From: an uncultured Lachnospiraceae bacterium
GTDB taxonomy: Bacteria; Bacillota; Clostridia; Lachnospirales; Lachnospiraceae
Length of the DNA: 64,000 bases
NCBI GenBank assembly: GCA_910577175.1
Contig: CAJTLU010000015.1
Span: 7,717 to 71,716, forward strand
Direction of reading: 5' to 3'
Shown here: positions 51,270-59,769 of the stretch, one piece after another
Layout of the letters: the number at the start of each line of letters is the position of its first letter
How positions within the stretch are numbered: the first letter of the stretch is position 1
The notes under the pieces: generated by a model
What the model was told of the DNA's origin: nothing
The model's input: the letters and a program-made list of their open reading frames with translations, nothing else
Database searches by the model: none
Position numbers and translations under genes: made by a program

Positions 51270-51791
51270 TCAGTTACATCTCCTTCCGCAAAATTCTAAG
51301 TTTAACTCCTTGAAAATAGTTCCTGTGGAAAAACCTTCGCAGATTTCATAAAGATTTCCCCAGCTCTGCCACGGTACATATGCCATAGCCAGCGCCTTCC
51401 CTGGCATATCTTCCTTGCAGCAGCTCCCTTCCTTTTTCATCTCACGGTACATCGACTCCGTCGTACAGCCGCAATCCGGTTCTCTTTTCATTTCCTTTTT
51501 CTCACAGCCGCAGTCCATTTCACGTCTCATTTCCCTTTTCTCACAGCCGCAGTTTGTTTCACGCCTTACTTCTCTTCTATCACAGCCGCAGTCCGCCTCG
51601 CGTCCTATTTCTCTTTTTTCACAGCCACAGTCTGCTTCACGCCTCGTTTCCCTTTTATCACAGCCGCAGTCCATTCCCTGTCTTCCATAGCTTCTATCCC
51701 GCATACCCCTGCCGTAATTGTTTCCGTTACAGCCGCAGTCTGCTGCCTCCCCCGGAACCCTTCGGTTCCCGTAATTTCTGTAATTGTTCAT
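51270..51791 (-). CDS. cotJA: CotJA with N-terminal cysteine-rich tandem repeats
   Basis: 173 residues from the ATG at 51791 (AAAGGAG 9 nt upstream). Residues about 131-173 are the CotJA domain (LAMAYVPWQSWGNLYE, GTIFKELNLEF), which normally is almost the whole protein. Before it, residues 41-109 hold six D/N-C-G-C motifs at an exact 13-residue spacing (41, 54, 67, 80, 93, 106), each followed by [DE]K[RK]E and basic/acidic residues. The DNA repeats as 39-bp units at 51465-51671. The extension probably cross-links or binds metal in the coat (inference). First gene of the cotJ operon. Confidence 0.9.
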   Translation of the reverse strand: MNNYRNYGNRRVPGEAADCGCNGNNYGRGMRDRSYGRQGMDCGCDKRETRREADCGCEKREIGREADCGCDRREVRRETNCGCEKREMRREMDCGCEKKEMKREPDCGCTTESMYREMKKEGSCCKEDMPGKALAMAYVPWQSWGNLYEICEGFSTGTIFKELNLEFCGRRCN

Positions 51792-51861
51792 AGTAGGGCT
51801 CTCCTTTCTTATTCCAAAGTCCATACTTTATGATATGACTTTTGCACTAAAACGTGAAAAA

Positions 51862-51900
51862 GGACTGCCGCCCGGTAAATCCTGCGCCGGGTGGCAGCCC
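51862..51900 (-). terminator. Terminator of the aldo/keto reductase gene
   Basis: GGCTGCCACCCGG pairs with CCGGGCGGCAGTCC on the minus strand, followed by TTTTT (51857-51861). Confidence 0.85.
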
Positions 51901-51929
51901 TGTTCTCTGTTTTCAATTCTTACCCTGCT

Positions 51930-53048
51930 CTACTCTTCTTCAAAAGCCTCTGCAACATACTTTAAATATTTTGTAATCTCAATATGCTGCGGACAATGCC
52001 GTTCACACTGTTTACAGCCGATACAATCCGACGCCTTGCCATGTGTGGCGGACAGATTCTCGTAATACGTGCCCTGCACGGTAAACTCCTTTTGCATCTC
52101 CTGCTTTTCCGCATTGTAGAGAGCAAAATAGTCCGGAATCGGTATGTTCTTCGGGCAGCCGTCAACACAATACCGGCACGCCGTACACGGAACCGCTGTT
52201 TTCCCCTGGATGATATCCCTTGTGCGCATCACGATATCCAACTCCTCTTTATTCAACGGCTCAAAGTTCTCCATATAACCCGTATTATCCAGAAGCTGTT
52301 CCATATTGCTCATACCACTGAGTACCATAAACACATTCTCATGCCCTGCGGCGAAGCGGATTGCCCAGGACGGGACGGAGTAGTCCGGGCGGTACTTCTT
52401 CATCAGCTTTTCCGCAGCTGGCGGCACGTTGGCAAGCGTTCCGCCCTTGACCGGCTCCATGACAATCACCTGCTTTCCGTGCTTTACGGCAGTCTCATAG
52501 CAGGCGCGCGACTGGATGTTCTTGTCCTCCCAGTCAAGGTAATTTATCTGCAGCTGGACAAACTCCACCTCCGGATGCTCCGTGAGGATTTTATCTAATA
52601 GTTCTGCATTATCGTGATAAGAAAAACCGAATGTCTTTACCTTTCCTTCCTTTTTCTTCTGCATGACAAAATCAAACGCATGGAGTCTCTGTGCAATCGC
52701 ATAATTATCCACATTCAGACAATGCAACAGGTAATAGTCAAAATACTCCAGTCCGCATTTTGCAAGCTGCTCTGCAAAAATGCGCTCCAAATCCTCTTCC
52801 TTTTTTAAAAACATTGTTGGCAGCTTGGAAGCAACCGTAAACCTATCCCGCGGATGGCGTTCTACCAGAACCTCCCGCAATACCTCCTCGCTCTTAAAGC
52901 TATGATACATGTACGCCGTATCAAAGTAAGTAAAGCCCCGATTCAAAAAGGTGTCTACCATTTTACAAATCTGCTCTTTGTCAAAACTCGTCTGGTCGTT
53001 TCCATTCAAGAGCGGCAGCCGCATAAACCCGAATCCTAATTTTTTCAT
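51930..53048 (-). CDS. Aldo/keto reductase with ferredoxin-like 4Fe-4S domain
   Basis: 372 residues. The N-terminal part is an AKR barrel (GFMRLPL, FTYFDTAYMYHS with the catalytic Tyr, KLPTMFL, LLHCLN). The C-terminal part has two cysteine clusters, CTACRYCVDGCP and CIGCKQCERHCP, giving [4Fe-4S] centres as in clostridial AKRs of the ferredoxin-containing class. The start at 53048 has AAAGGAG 8 nt upstream. A redox enzyme on small carbonyl compounds; the substrate is unknown. Confidence 0.9.
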   Translation of the reverse strand: MKKLGFGFMRLPLLNGNDQTSFDKEQICKMVDTFLNRGFTYFDTAYMYHSFKSEEVLREVLVERHPRDRFTVASKLPTMFLKKEEDLERIFAEQLAKCGLEYFDYYLLHCLNVDNYAIAQRLHAFDFVMQKKKEGKVKTFGFSYHDNAELLDKILTEHPEVEFVQLQINYLDWEDKNIQSRACYETAVKHGKQVIVMEPVKGGTLANVPPAAEKLMKKYRPDYSVPSWAIRFAAGHENVFMVLSGMSNMEQLLDNTGYMENFEPLNKEELDIVMRTRDIIQGKTAVPCTACRYCVDGCPKNIPIPDYFALYNAEKQEMQKEFTVQGTYYENLSATHGKASDCIGCKQCERHCPQHIEITKYLKYVAEAFEEE

Positions 53049-53210
53049 CGCCATGACTCCTTTCATTACCTGATACTTCTATCATAATATGCCATGCCCT
53101 TTTCTGCAAGCATTTTTTACAGTCGGAAGCGCCTTAGACAATCTTTTCATACTACCACAGCTTTCCGGCATACTCTCACACTTCTGCGCACTCTCCTATC
53201 ACATAAAAAA

Positions 53211-53249
53211 CCTGACAGAAAGCAGCGTGACATTCCGCTTTCTATCAGG
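53211..53249 (-). terminator. Terminator of the SASP gene
   Basis: CCTGACAGAAAGC (53211-53223) pairs with GCTTTCTATCAGG (53237-53249). The minus-strand side continues with TTTTTT. Confidence 0.85.
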
Positions 53250-53286
53250 CTCTTTTCCCGGAACTGCCAGAGAGCAGTCCTTGCAC

Positions 53287-53484
53287 TCAGGCATGCTCCT
53301 GCTGCTTTTCCTGCTTCCTTCTTCTTGCCAGTATTCCGCCGATTCTGCCGGTTTCCTTTGCCGACAATGACCCCCAGCCGTTCTGCATTACGCGGTCAAA
53401 CAGGCCCAGCTCCTTTGCAATCTCATATTTTACCAGTTCCTCCGCAGAGAGTTCCTCCAACACGATTGGTTTCTTTTTCTTCAT
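53287..53484 (-). CDS. Alpha/beta-type small acid-soluble spore protein
   Basis: 65 residues. The SASP signature is clear: KYEIAKELGLFD, then GWGSLSAKETGRIGG. These proteins coat and protect spore DNA. AAGGTGG precedes the ATG. It is monocistronic, with its own strong terminator. Expected to be made in the forespore under sigma-G; I did not find an unambiguous sigma-G promoter. Confidence 0.88.
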   Translation of the reverse strand: MKKKKPIVLEELSAEELVKYEIAKELGLFDRVMQNGWGSLSAKETGRIGGILARRRKQEKQQEHA

Positions 53485-53547
53485 TCCGGCACCACCTTTT
53501 TCCTTCCATAATAGAGTTCTCTTACAGTATTACCGGAGTGCGGAAAT

Positions 53548-54420
53548 TTATTCCAATCTCTTTTTACGTTTGAAGCTGTTTGTGAAGTCCTTCCACGCTG
53601 CACGTACCGAATCGTCGGAAACAATTACATTCCATTCCGCCCCTATAAACATAATGTACATACATGCATACAGCCAGATCATACAGAGCACAATTGCAGT
53701 AAGGCTCCCATACATTGCAGAAAAGTTGGAAATACGGTCGATGTAAAAAGAATACAGATACGAAAACCCAAGCCAGCCGACCGCGCTGAAGACCGCACCC
53801 GGCAATTCCCTCCGGAAACGGGACTTCCGGTTCGGTATCAAAAGATACAGTCCCAGAAAATACGCGGTCAGCGCCACGAACGCTACTGTCGTACGTATGC
53901 TGATTAGTAACAGCGCGGCATTTTCTAAAATAGGGACTTTACTTTGGATATACAGATAAATCTGGTTGCCAAAGCCAAGAAAGAGCAGAGTAAGAATCAG
54001 CACCACAGCAAAAATCAGCGTATAAAAGGTGGAAAGAATACGAATGACAAAATAATTTCTTGTTTCCGGGTTTCCATAGACTGAGTTTAAGCCCTGCATG
54101 ATAACAAGGAAGCTTTTGGAGGCTGACCAGAGCGCCGCTACTACGGAAAAAGAAAGCAGCGCTCCTGATGTCTTTAAAAAAACCTCGTTCAGCAAAAGTG
54201 CTATAAAATCATGGACTGCCGGCGGAAAAAAGGACTCCGACATCGAAACCAGGTCATCTGCGGTAATTGGCAGAAACTTCAATAACGTAAGCAGAAACAT
54301 TACAAAAGGAATAAAGGACAAAATTACAAAAAACGCTGCCTGTGCCGCAAATGCCGCCACCGTGTCCTCCCGCAGTTTTTTTAAAAATGCCTTTATCATG
54401 TAATATAACGCTTTTATCAT
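53548..54420 (-). CDS. YihY/BrkB-family membrane protein
   Basis: 290 residues with six or seven hydrophobic helices. Landmarks are FAAQAAFFVILSFIPFVMFL near the N-terminus, FFPPAVHDFI, YGNPETRNYFVIRI and the C-terminal YGSLTAIVLCMIWLY. The function is unclear; it is an integral inner-membrane protein, once thought to be RNase BN. AGGAGG is 7 nt before the ATG. It lies 36 bp after the SpoIID-like gene. Confidence 0.9.
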   Translation of the reverse strand: MIKALYYMIKAFLKKLREDTVAAFAAQAAFFVILSFIPFVMFLLTLLKFLPITADDLVSMSESFFPPAVHDFIALLLNEVFLKTSGALLSFSVVAALWSASKSFLVIMQGLNSVYGNPETRNYFVIRILSTFYTLIFAVVLILTLLFLGFGNQIYLYIQSKVPILENAALLLISIRTTVAFVALTAYFLGLYLLIPNRKSRFRRELPGAVFSAVGWLGFSYLYSFYIDRISNFSAMYGSLTAIVLCMIWLYACMYIMFIGAEWNVIVSDDSVRAAWKDFTNSFKRKKRLE

Positions 54421-54456
54421 ATCCGCACCTCCTGCGCATAGTACTGCGCCGTAATT

Positions 54457-56304
54457 TTAACCGTAAATAAAACCTATTGTCGTTCCCGGATAATACTCGT
54501 TCATAATCTCCTCACAGGTATAGCCGCAGCGTGCCATAGCGTCTGCGCCACACTGGCTCATCCCGACGCCGTGTCCATATCCGCCGCCTTGTACCAGATA
54601 TCCTGTTTTCCCCTGATAAGTCCCCTTCTGCAATGTAATAAATGCGCTCGGCAGAAGTGCCGCACCATTGACATTTCCGCCATTTTGCCGGTAAATCAGC
54701 GTATTGAGCGGTGCAAGCACCGTGCGTATATTATACTCGTTTTTTACCAGAATTACGCTTTTGCTCCCCGCCAGAAGCAGCTCTGTCGCAATGCCGCCGC
54801 TTCCCCGCTGATAGATACGTATGCTCTGGATATCCCCAAGCTCTGTGATTGGCTTACTTACGAAGGAATTACTTTTCTCCTCATAGGTCAGAATCTGCTC
54901 CGGCACGGCCTGATAACGCTGCTTTAACGCCGTCAGCGCCGTTTCCTTTAAATCCTCCAGACTGACAAAGGTCTGCCAGCGGTACCATTCGCTTTCCGAA
55001 TCGTATGTTTTTGTTTCCATATCTGCCAGAAAACTGCTCAAATAAGTATCGTCCGCCTGTTCTCCCTCTACCCTCACTACAGCGACCTCTTTCCCTTTTT
55101 CACTGACGCTGTGCAGCTTTCCTGACAGGTAAGGCACCTCTTTTGCATTTTCCCAGACATCCGACACGGATGCGGTATGTCCGCAGGAGGTTGAAAAATA
55201 ATAGCATTGCGCCACCTCTCCGTTATACATCAAAACCTGTCCATGGGTGTCCTTTACTGCCAGAATCGATGCTTCACTTTCCGCAATGTTATTATATACC
55301 TGGCAGGAAACGCTGTCATCCACATGTGCGCCGTATTCCGCATAACGATTTGCTAAAAGCTCTCTGTAAGCATAACTGCGTGCACAGACTGCCTGTGCCT
55401 TTAACGCTTCCTTTTCAAAACGGGATGGCATTTCGCTCGGAAGCACCGCATATAAATATTCCTCTATCGTCAGCTCATTGATGACTAACAGCCCTTCTTC
55501 CCGGCAGTCAATCTCGAAGCTGCCCCGGTAAGACGGTATTCCGTCCGCACGTTTGATGCTGCTAAGTGTCAGCTTCGCATTTGCATCCTCTGTCACAATC
55601 TTTTTTCTGCCGGGCTCCTCCAAAAAGGATTGCTTTGTAAAGGTGCATACCTCCTCCGGCTGGAACGTCTTTTCCTCGTCCCCGCAGATTACCTTGTACG
55701 CCGAATCCGACGTAATCTGTACGGTCTCGTGGTAAAAGCCCCGGAAGCCCTCCGTGCCGATTAAAACCCGTATTGTTTCAAGGTCCGGCTTTTCCTTTAA
55801 CAGCGCGGCACAAACCTTCCCGTTTTCAAGAATAAATTCGTTTCCGACAGAGCCGATTAAAAGCTTTTCGGTCGGCTCCTCGCTTAATCCGTCGTACAGA
55901 CGGTACAGCCGCCAGCTGTCCGCAAACTTCAGTTCCCCGTACCCTTCCAGTTCAATGCTGTTTTTGTCCGCCCGCAATACTTTGCCGGTAATTTTGTCCG
56001 GTTTCAGGACAAGTGAAATAATCTTTTCATCCTTTACAGTCAGGTCCGCCACACAGGAGGACAATGTTTCCTGAAGCCGTCCTTTTGTTGTCAGCTTCTG
56101 CTCCCTGCCCTCGAAGAAAAACGTAATACTATTCTCTTCGGAGGAAAGAATCCATGCATTTTTTAAGGTCTGCGGCTCAGTTATCTTTGGCGTCGGGGTC
56201 GCCTCCGGCTCCTCTGTCTTCTTGAAGTACCCCTCCTTTTTCAAAAAAAACAGCAGTACCGCAAAAAGAAGTACTGCCATCAGAAAAACGACTCGCTTTT
56301 TCAT
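54457..56304 (-). CDS. SpoIID/LytB-domain protein (peptidoglycan transglycosylase type)
   Basis: 615 residues: an N-terminal anchor (about 4-21), a linker with several beta-rich repeats, and a C-terminal SpoIID domain (about 285-615). Typical stretches are PSEMPSRFEKEALKAQAVCARSYA, HVDDSVSCQVY, FSTSCGHTASV and YGHGVGMSQCGADAMA. SpoIID degrades glycan strands at the septal wall during engulfment; this longer paralogue may work in the cell or spore wall. GGAGGGG precedes the ATG. It follows the permease gene by 72 bp on the same strand. Confidence 0.9.
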   Translation of the reverse strand: MKKRVVFLMAVLLFAVLLFFLKKEGYFKKTEEPEATPTPKITEPQTLKNAWILSSEENSITFFFEGREQKLTTKGRLQETLSSCVADLTVKDEKIISLVLKPDKITGKVLRADKNSIELEGYGELKFADSWRLYRLYDGLSEEPTEKLLIGSVGNEFILENGKVCAALLKEKPDLETIRVLIGTEGFRGFYHETVQITSDSAYKVICGDEEKTFQPEEVCTFTKQSFLEEPGRKKIVTEDANAKLTLSSIKRADGIPSYRGSFEIDCREEGLLVINELTIEEYLYAVLPSEMPSRFEKEALKAQAVCARSYAYRELLANRYAEYGAHVDDSVSCQVYNNIAESEASILAVKDTHGQVLMYNGEVAQCYYFSTSCGHTASVSDVWENAKEVPYLSGKLHSVSEKGKEVAVVRVEGEQADDTYLSSFLADMETKTYDSESEWYRWQTFVSLEDLKETALTALKQRYQAVPEQILTYEEKSNSFVSKPITELGDIQSIRIYQRGSGGIATELLLAGSKSVILVKNEYNIRTVLAPLNTLIYRQNGGNVNGAALLPSAFITLQKGTYQGKTGYLVQGGGYGHGVGMSQCGADAMARCGYTCEEIMNEYYPGTTIGFIYG

Positions 56305-56376
56305 AATCCCCTCCGGACAATCTTTTTTACTAGCCTATGAAGCCCGGAGAAAAAATATGCTTATCGTATTCTAATC

Positions 56377-57054
56377 TTACTCCTCCTCTTCGCCGGTCAG
56401 AGTCTTCCCCGCCCAGGCAAACAGCGCCTCTAAAAGAAGCTGCAGCAGCAGATAGAAAATTACCGCACAAAACAGGGCAAAAAAAGGATACTGTGTACGA
56501 AGTCCGTTCTTTAACAGCACCTGCGCCAAGTCATTCACACCGACCAGACCAACCAGGGAAGACATCTGTAACAGGATGCACAGCAGACGCTTTATCTCAA
56601 ACAGCGACTGCTCCGTTACAAACGGCAGCAGTGCGGAAAAGAACTCCCGTCTGGCTCTGCGGTTGACTGCTGCGCTCCGGATTCCCGCTTCCCTTTTTAC
56701 CGCGCGCGATAAGATATCCGTCAGATGCCCGCCGCCATAAATGCCAAGCACGAGAACCGCAATGATAAGCCCGCCCCGGTGCATACCGCCAAGAAAGGTA
56801 TAGTACCACAAAAGCAATGCCAGATAAACCGGCGTACCCTTGCACAAAAAGGTAATGCCCGTCCCGGCTGCCCGCAGTCCCTTATATCCCGACGTTCGCA
56901 GAAAGGACAGTGCTGCCGCAAGCAGGGCCGCCACCAAAAGCGCCAGTACAAAAACAAGCAACGTAAAAATGCACCCTTTTATAATTTTCAGATAGGCTCC
57001 GTCCCCGATTAAGTTATTATATACTGCATCATAAACATTCCGTATGATACTCAT
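56377..57054 (-). CDS. Amino-acid ABC transporter permease-like protein
   Basis: 225 residues with four or five helices and the shape of HisM/GlnP-type permeases (KIIKGCIFTLLVFVLALLV, FLCKGTPVYLALLLWYY, IYGGGHLTDILSRAVK). The EAA loop is recognisable but altered: KREAGIRSAAVNRRARREFFS, with no clear EAAxxxG. No ATP-binding subunit is next to it. It follows the solute-binding protein gene by 78 bp. Either an orphan transporter sharing an ATPase from elsewhere or a non-transport role. Confidence 0.75.
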   Translation of the reverse strand: MSIIRNVYDAVYNNLIGDGAYLKIIKGCIFTLLVFVLALLVAALLAAALSFLRTSGYKGLRAAGTGITFLCKGTPVYLALLLWYYTFLGGMHRGGLIIAVLVLGIYGGGHLTDILSRAVKREAGIRSAAVNRRARREFFSALLPFVTEQSLFEIKRLLCILLQMSSLVGLVGVNDLAQVLLKNGLRTQYPFFALFCAVIFYLLLQLLLEALFAWAGKTLTGEEEE

Positions 57055-57132
57055 GGCTCCTCCGTTCCCCGCTGCCCCGCGGTTCCTCTTTTTCCGACGT
57101 TCGACTTTCCCGCATGCCGGGATACAAACGCT

Positions 57133-57987
57133 CTATTCTAAGGTCAGATACGCATATTCCTTCATCGTATAATATCCCTTTGTCATAATGTACTCCCGTT
57201 CTCCCGGCGTCGTGTTCCGGCTCGTCCCATATCCGAACAGCAGATCTACCTTGCCGCTTTGCAATGCAGTAAAGGAATCCTCCACCGTAACCGGTACGGT
57301 AACAAAACAATACCCGGTCCGCTTCCCGAGCTCCGCCAGAAACGCCTCTGAAAATCCGCACGGCGTTCCATCGTCATCATAGCGGTCTAATGGTGGAATC
57401 GTGCCGGTAACTCCTACATAAAGCTTCTTTCCGGAGCTTCCTCCTGTTCCGTATAGCTCTAACGGCTCGTCTGCCTCCACATACGCTACAATCAGCGCTT
57501 TCAGCATATTATCTGCTTTCATTTCAGTAATTGCCGCATCCAGCTCCGCACACAGCTCTTCCTCGCCCTTGCGTAACGCCATGGCAAACTCTAACCTCCC
57601 GCCGCCCAGGACGCCGCCTGCGGTATCCTCCGGTGCGTCGAGACGCTTCAACCCCTCGACGGTGCGCAGCAGGTACTCTGCTGTCACGTCCGGGCAGCAG
57701 ATTCCGTCGGCCCGCCCGCTTTTCAGCTCGTAAAGCAGCTCTGGTATATCCTTTACCGCATGATAGCCGGACAGCTTGATACCGAGAATGGTTTCAAATA
57801 AAACCTTGGCGTTTTCCTCCGCCATACGCGCCGCAGTTACTCCCGCAAGCGTCTTCCCGGAAAGCTCCTCCGTGCGGGAAATCTCCTGTCCCTTTGCGTC
57901 AGGCTTTGCAAAACCCGCAGCCGTAAGTAACAGCAAGAGCACTGCGGCCGCGGCAACCGCCCAAAGACCGATTCTTCTTACCTTCAT
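57133..57987 (-). CDS. Solute-binding protein (SBP_bac_3 type) with reversed lobe order
   Basis: 284 residues from the ATG at 57987 (GGAGG 5 nt upstream). A signal/anchor is at about 5-25. Residues about 41-172 look like the second lobe of an amino-acid-binding protein (LSGKTLAGVTAA, YELKSGRADGICCPDVTAEY, CAELDAAITEMKADN). Residues about 187-284 look like the first lobe (KLYVGVTGTIPPLDRYDDDG, GFSEAFLAELGKRTG, ALQSGKVDLLFGYGTSRN, TKGYYTMKEYA). The normal order is first lobe then second. It follows the propeller protein by 12 bp and precedes a permease. Confidence 0.75.
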   Translation of the reverse strand: MKVRRIGLWAVAAAAVLLLLLTAAGFAKPDAKGQEISRTEELSGKTLAGVTAARMAEENAKVLFETILGIKLSGYHAVKDIPELLYELKSGRADGICCPDVTAEYLLRTVEGLKRLDAPEDTAGGVLGGGRLEFAMALRKGEEELCAELDAAITEMKADNMLKALIVAYVEADEPLELYGTGGSSGKKLYVGVTGTIPPLDRYDDDGTPCGFSEAFLAELGKRTGYCFVTVPVTVEDSFTALQSGKVDLLFGYGTSRNTTPGEREYIMTKGYYTMKEYAYLTLE

Positions 57988-57999
57988 GCCAACCTCCAT

Positions 58000-59751
58000 T
58001 TATTCCACTGTAAGCCCGATGATTCTCTCGTCCCTCGTGCCGACTACAATGGTATTTTCAAACACCGCCGGAGTTGCCTCAAGCGTTGTATCTAACTTTA
58101 TCGAATCCAACAAATAGCCGTTTGCGGCGTTAAACAAAAGTACCGTCCCGTCGGAGCAGCATTGTATCAAATAGACCACTCCGGTCTTTGTATACATTGT
58201 TGCCGGGGAACTCCACGCATATGCGGAAAGCTCCTGCAGCCAGACAGTCTCCCCGGTCTTTGTATTCATCGAAATCAGATAGCCGGAGGAAAGCTTCGGA
58301 CAGCGGGAAACGGAATAAATAATCTGTCCCGCAATTGCACCCTGCCCCAGCACGCCGGTAGCCAGAATACCTCCCTCAACGCCGTCTACATTATGACACT
58401 CAAACGTCTTTTTCCAGACAATGCCTCCGTTTGCCGCATTCAGCTTAAAAATCGCAACTTCGCCCATCGAATGTCCGTCTACGGTTGCTTCCGTCAGGGT
58501 CGTTGCCACATAAACAAAGCAGCCGTCCTCCTCCTCTGAGAAAATCGGGGACGAATTGACATCACCGTACACATCCTGCGCCCAGACCATGGACATGGTA
58601 TTCAAATCCAGACAGTAGAATACTCCGCCATTATCTCCGACATAAAGGCAGCCCCCATACACCGCGGCAGAATTTTCCATTCCCCATGTGAATTCCGACT
58701 CTGTCGATCTTGCCGCAGAATAGGTATAGTCTACCTCGTGGTCCGGTGCAATCGAAAGCGCCCCGGTACTGCTGTCATAGCTTGTATTCAGCTTCATCGT
58801 GTAAAGAACACCATTTTCACCCGGATAAAACAGCGTATCTGTTGCTGCGTCAATAACCGGCGAGCTGTCATAGGCATGGAACCCGCGCGGCGCCATAGCG
58901 TCATTTGCACCGAACTCATACAGCTTCGTTCCGTCAATCAGGCTGTAAATATACACCCGCGGGCTTACGTTCTCACCATAAATGCCGGTCTGAGCATCTC
59001 CTGAGCCAAGCACCAGCAGCGGAATCCCTGACGGGTGAAGGGATGCAGTCCCTTTAAACACCATTCCGATATGAATCGCGTCCCGGCTCTCGCTTCCGTC
59101 CTCCAAATCCAGAAAGTGAATATAACCGTCCATGCCGGAATAAATGACTTCGACAAAATTCTCCTTCGCCTTTTTCTCCGGATAAAGATTCATAAGCTGC
59201 TTCGTCTCCTCCGGCCACGCAATCACGAGCGGCTGCCCGGTCCAGCCGTTTCCCGACCAGTAGCTTTTTCCGCTTGACTTTAAAAGCTTTCCCGTCTTAT
59301 AGGTCCAGTAGTTTTCAGAAAACCGCTCCTTGCTGACTGACGCCATGCCATACGACGCCGCGCTCCGGTGGTAGTTTCCACGGAACGTAAACAGCCCCTT
59401 TACCGTTCCGTCTACCAAATCCCCGTAAAAGGAAACCGGCTCTTCTCTCACAAAATCGGTTTTTCCCTCCGAAACTACAGTCTCCCCGTCCTTTTCATAA
59501 CGGAGCTTCTCCGTTATCTCTAACACAGCCGGGGCTGTCTGTTCCGTATGGTGTACCGTACCCGTCGCACCAGTTATTGCCTCGGGAAAATATTCGGTGG
59601 AAACCAGTCCTCTTGTATCGTGCTTCGTGTTATACAAATAGCGTATGCCGCCCGCTGCCGATATCTTTTTCAGCATCAACAGTCCGCCGGCACAGACAAG
59701 CAGAAAAAGACCGCAACCTACTGCGATAATCACCTTTGTCCTCTTTTTCAT
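58000..59751 (-). CDS. Membrane-anchored PQQ-type beta-propeller protein
   Basis: 583 residues: N-terminal anchor (about 7-28), then a long beta-rich domain with repeated propeller blades ending in W-x-x-D/E-type strands (GYLISMNTKTGETVWLQEL, LYVGDNGGVFYCLDL, VFYCLDLNTMSMVWAQDV). These are PQQ-like repeats; no PQQ-enzyme residues were seen, so it is probably a binding scaffold. AAGGAGG precedes the ATG. Its stop is 12 bp before the binding-protein gene, and its start 18 bp after the M14 peptidase, so all are one operon. Confidence 0.85.
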   Translation of the reverse strand: MKKRTKVIIAVGCGLFLLVCAGGLLMLKKISAAGGIRYLYNTKHDTRGLVSTEYFPEAITGATGTVHHTEQTAPAVLEITEKLRYEKDGETVVSEGKTDFVREEPVSFYGDLVDGTVKGLFTFRGNYHRSAASYGMASVSKERFSENYWTYKTGKLLKSSGKSYWSGNGWTGQPLVIAWPEETKQLMNLYPEKKAKENFVEVIYSGMDGYIHFLDLEDGSESRDAIHIGMVFKGTASLHPSGIPLLVLGSGDAQTGIYGENVSPRVYIYSLIDGTKLYEFGANDAMAPRGFHAYDSSPVIDAATDTLFYPGENGVLYTMKLNTSYDSSTGALSIAPDHEVDYTYSAARSTESEFTWGMENSAAVYGGCLYVGDNGGVFYCLDLNTMSMVWAQDVYGDVNSSPIFSEEEDGCFVYVATTLTEATVDGHSMGEVAIFKLNAANGGIVWKKTFECHNVDGVEGGILATGVLGQGAIAGQIIYSVSRCPKLSSGYLISMNTKTGETVWLQELSAYAWSSPATMYTKTGVVYLIQCCSDGTVLLFNAANGYLLDSIKLDTTLEATPAVFENTIVVGTRDERIIGLTVE

Positions 59752-59769
59752 CCTGTCCTGCCTCCTTTT

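Noticed and set aside
53490..53560. Sigma-G promoter of the SASP gene
   Set aside because: No pair of boxes with correct spacing could be found by eye, although sigma-G control is expected.
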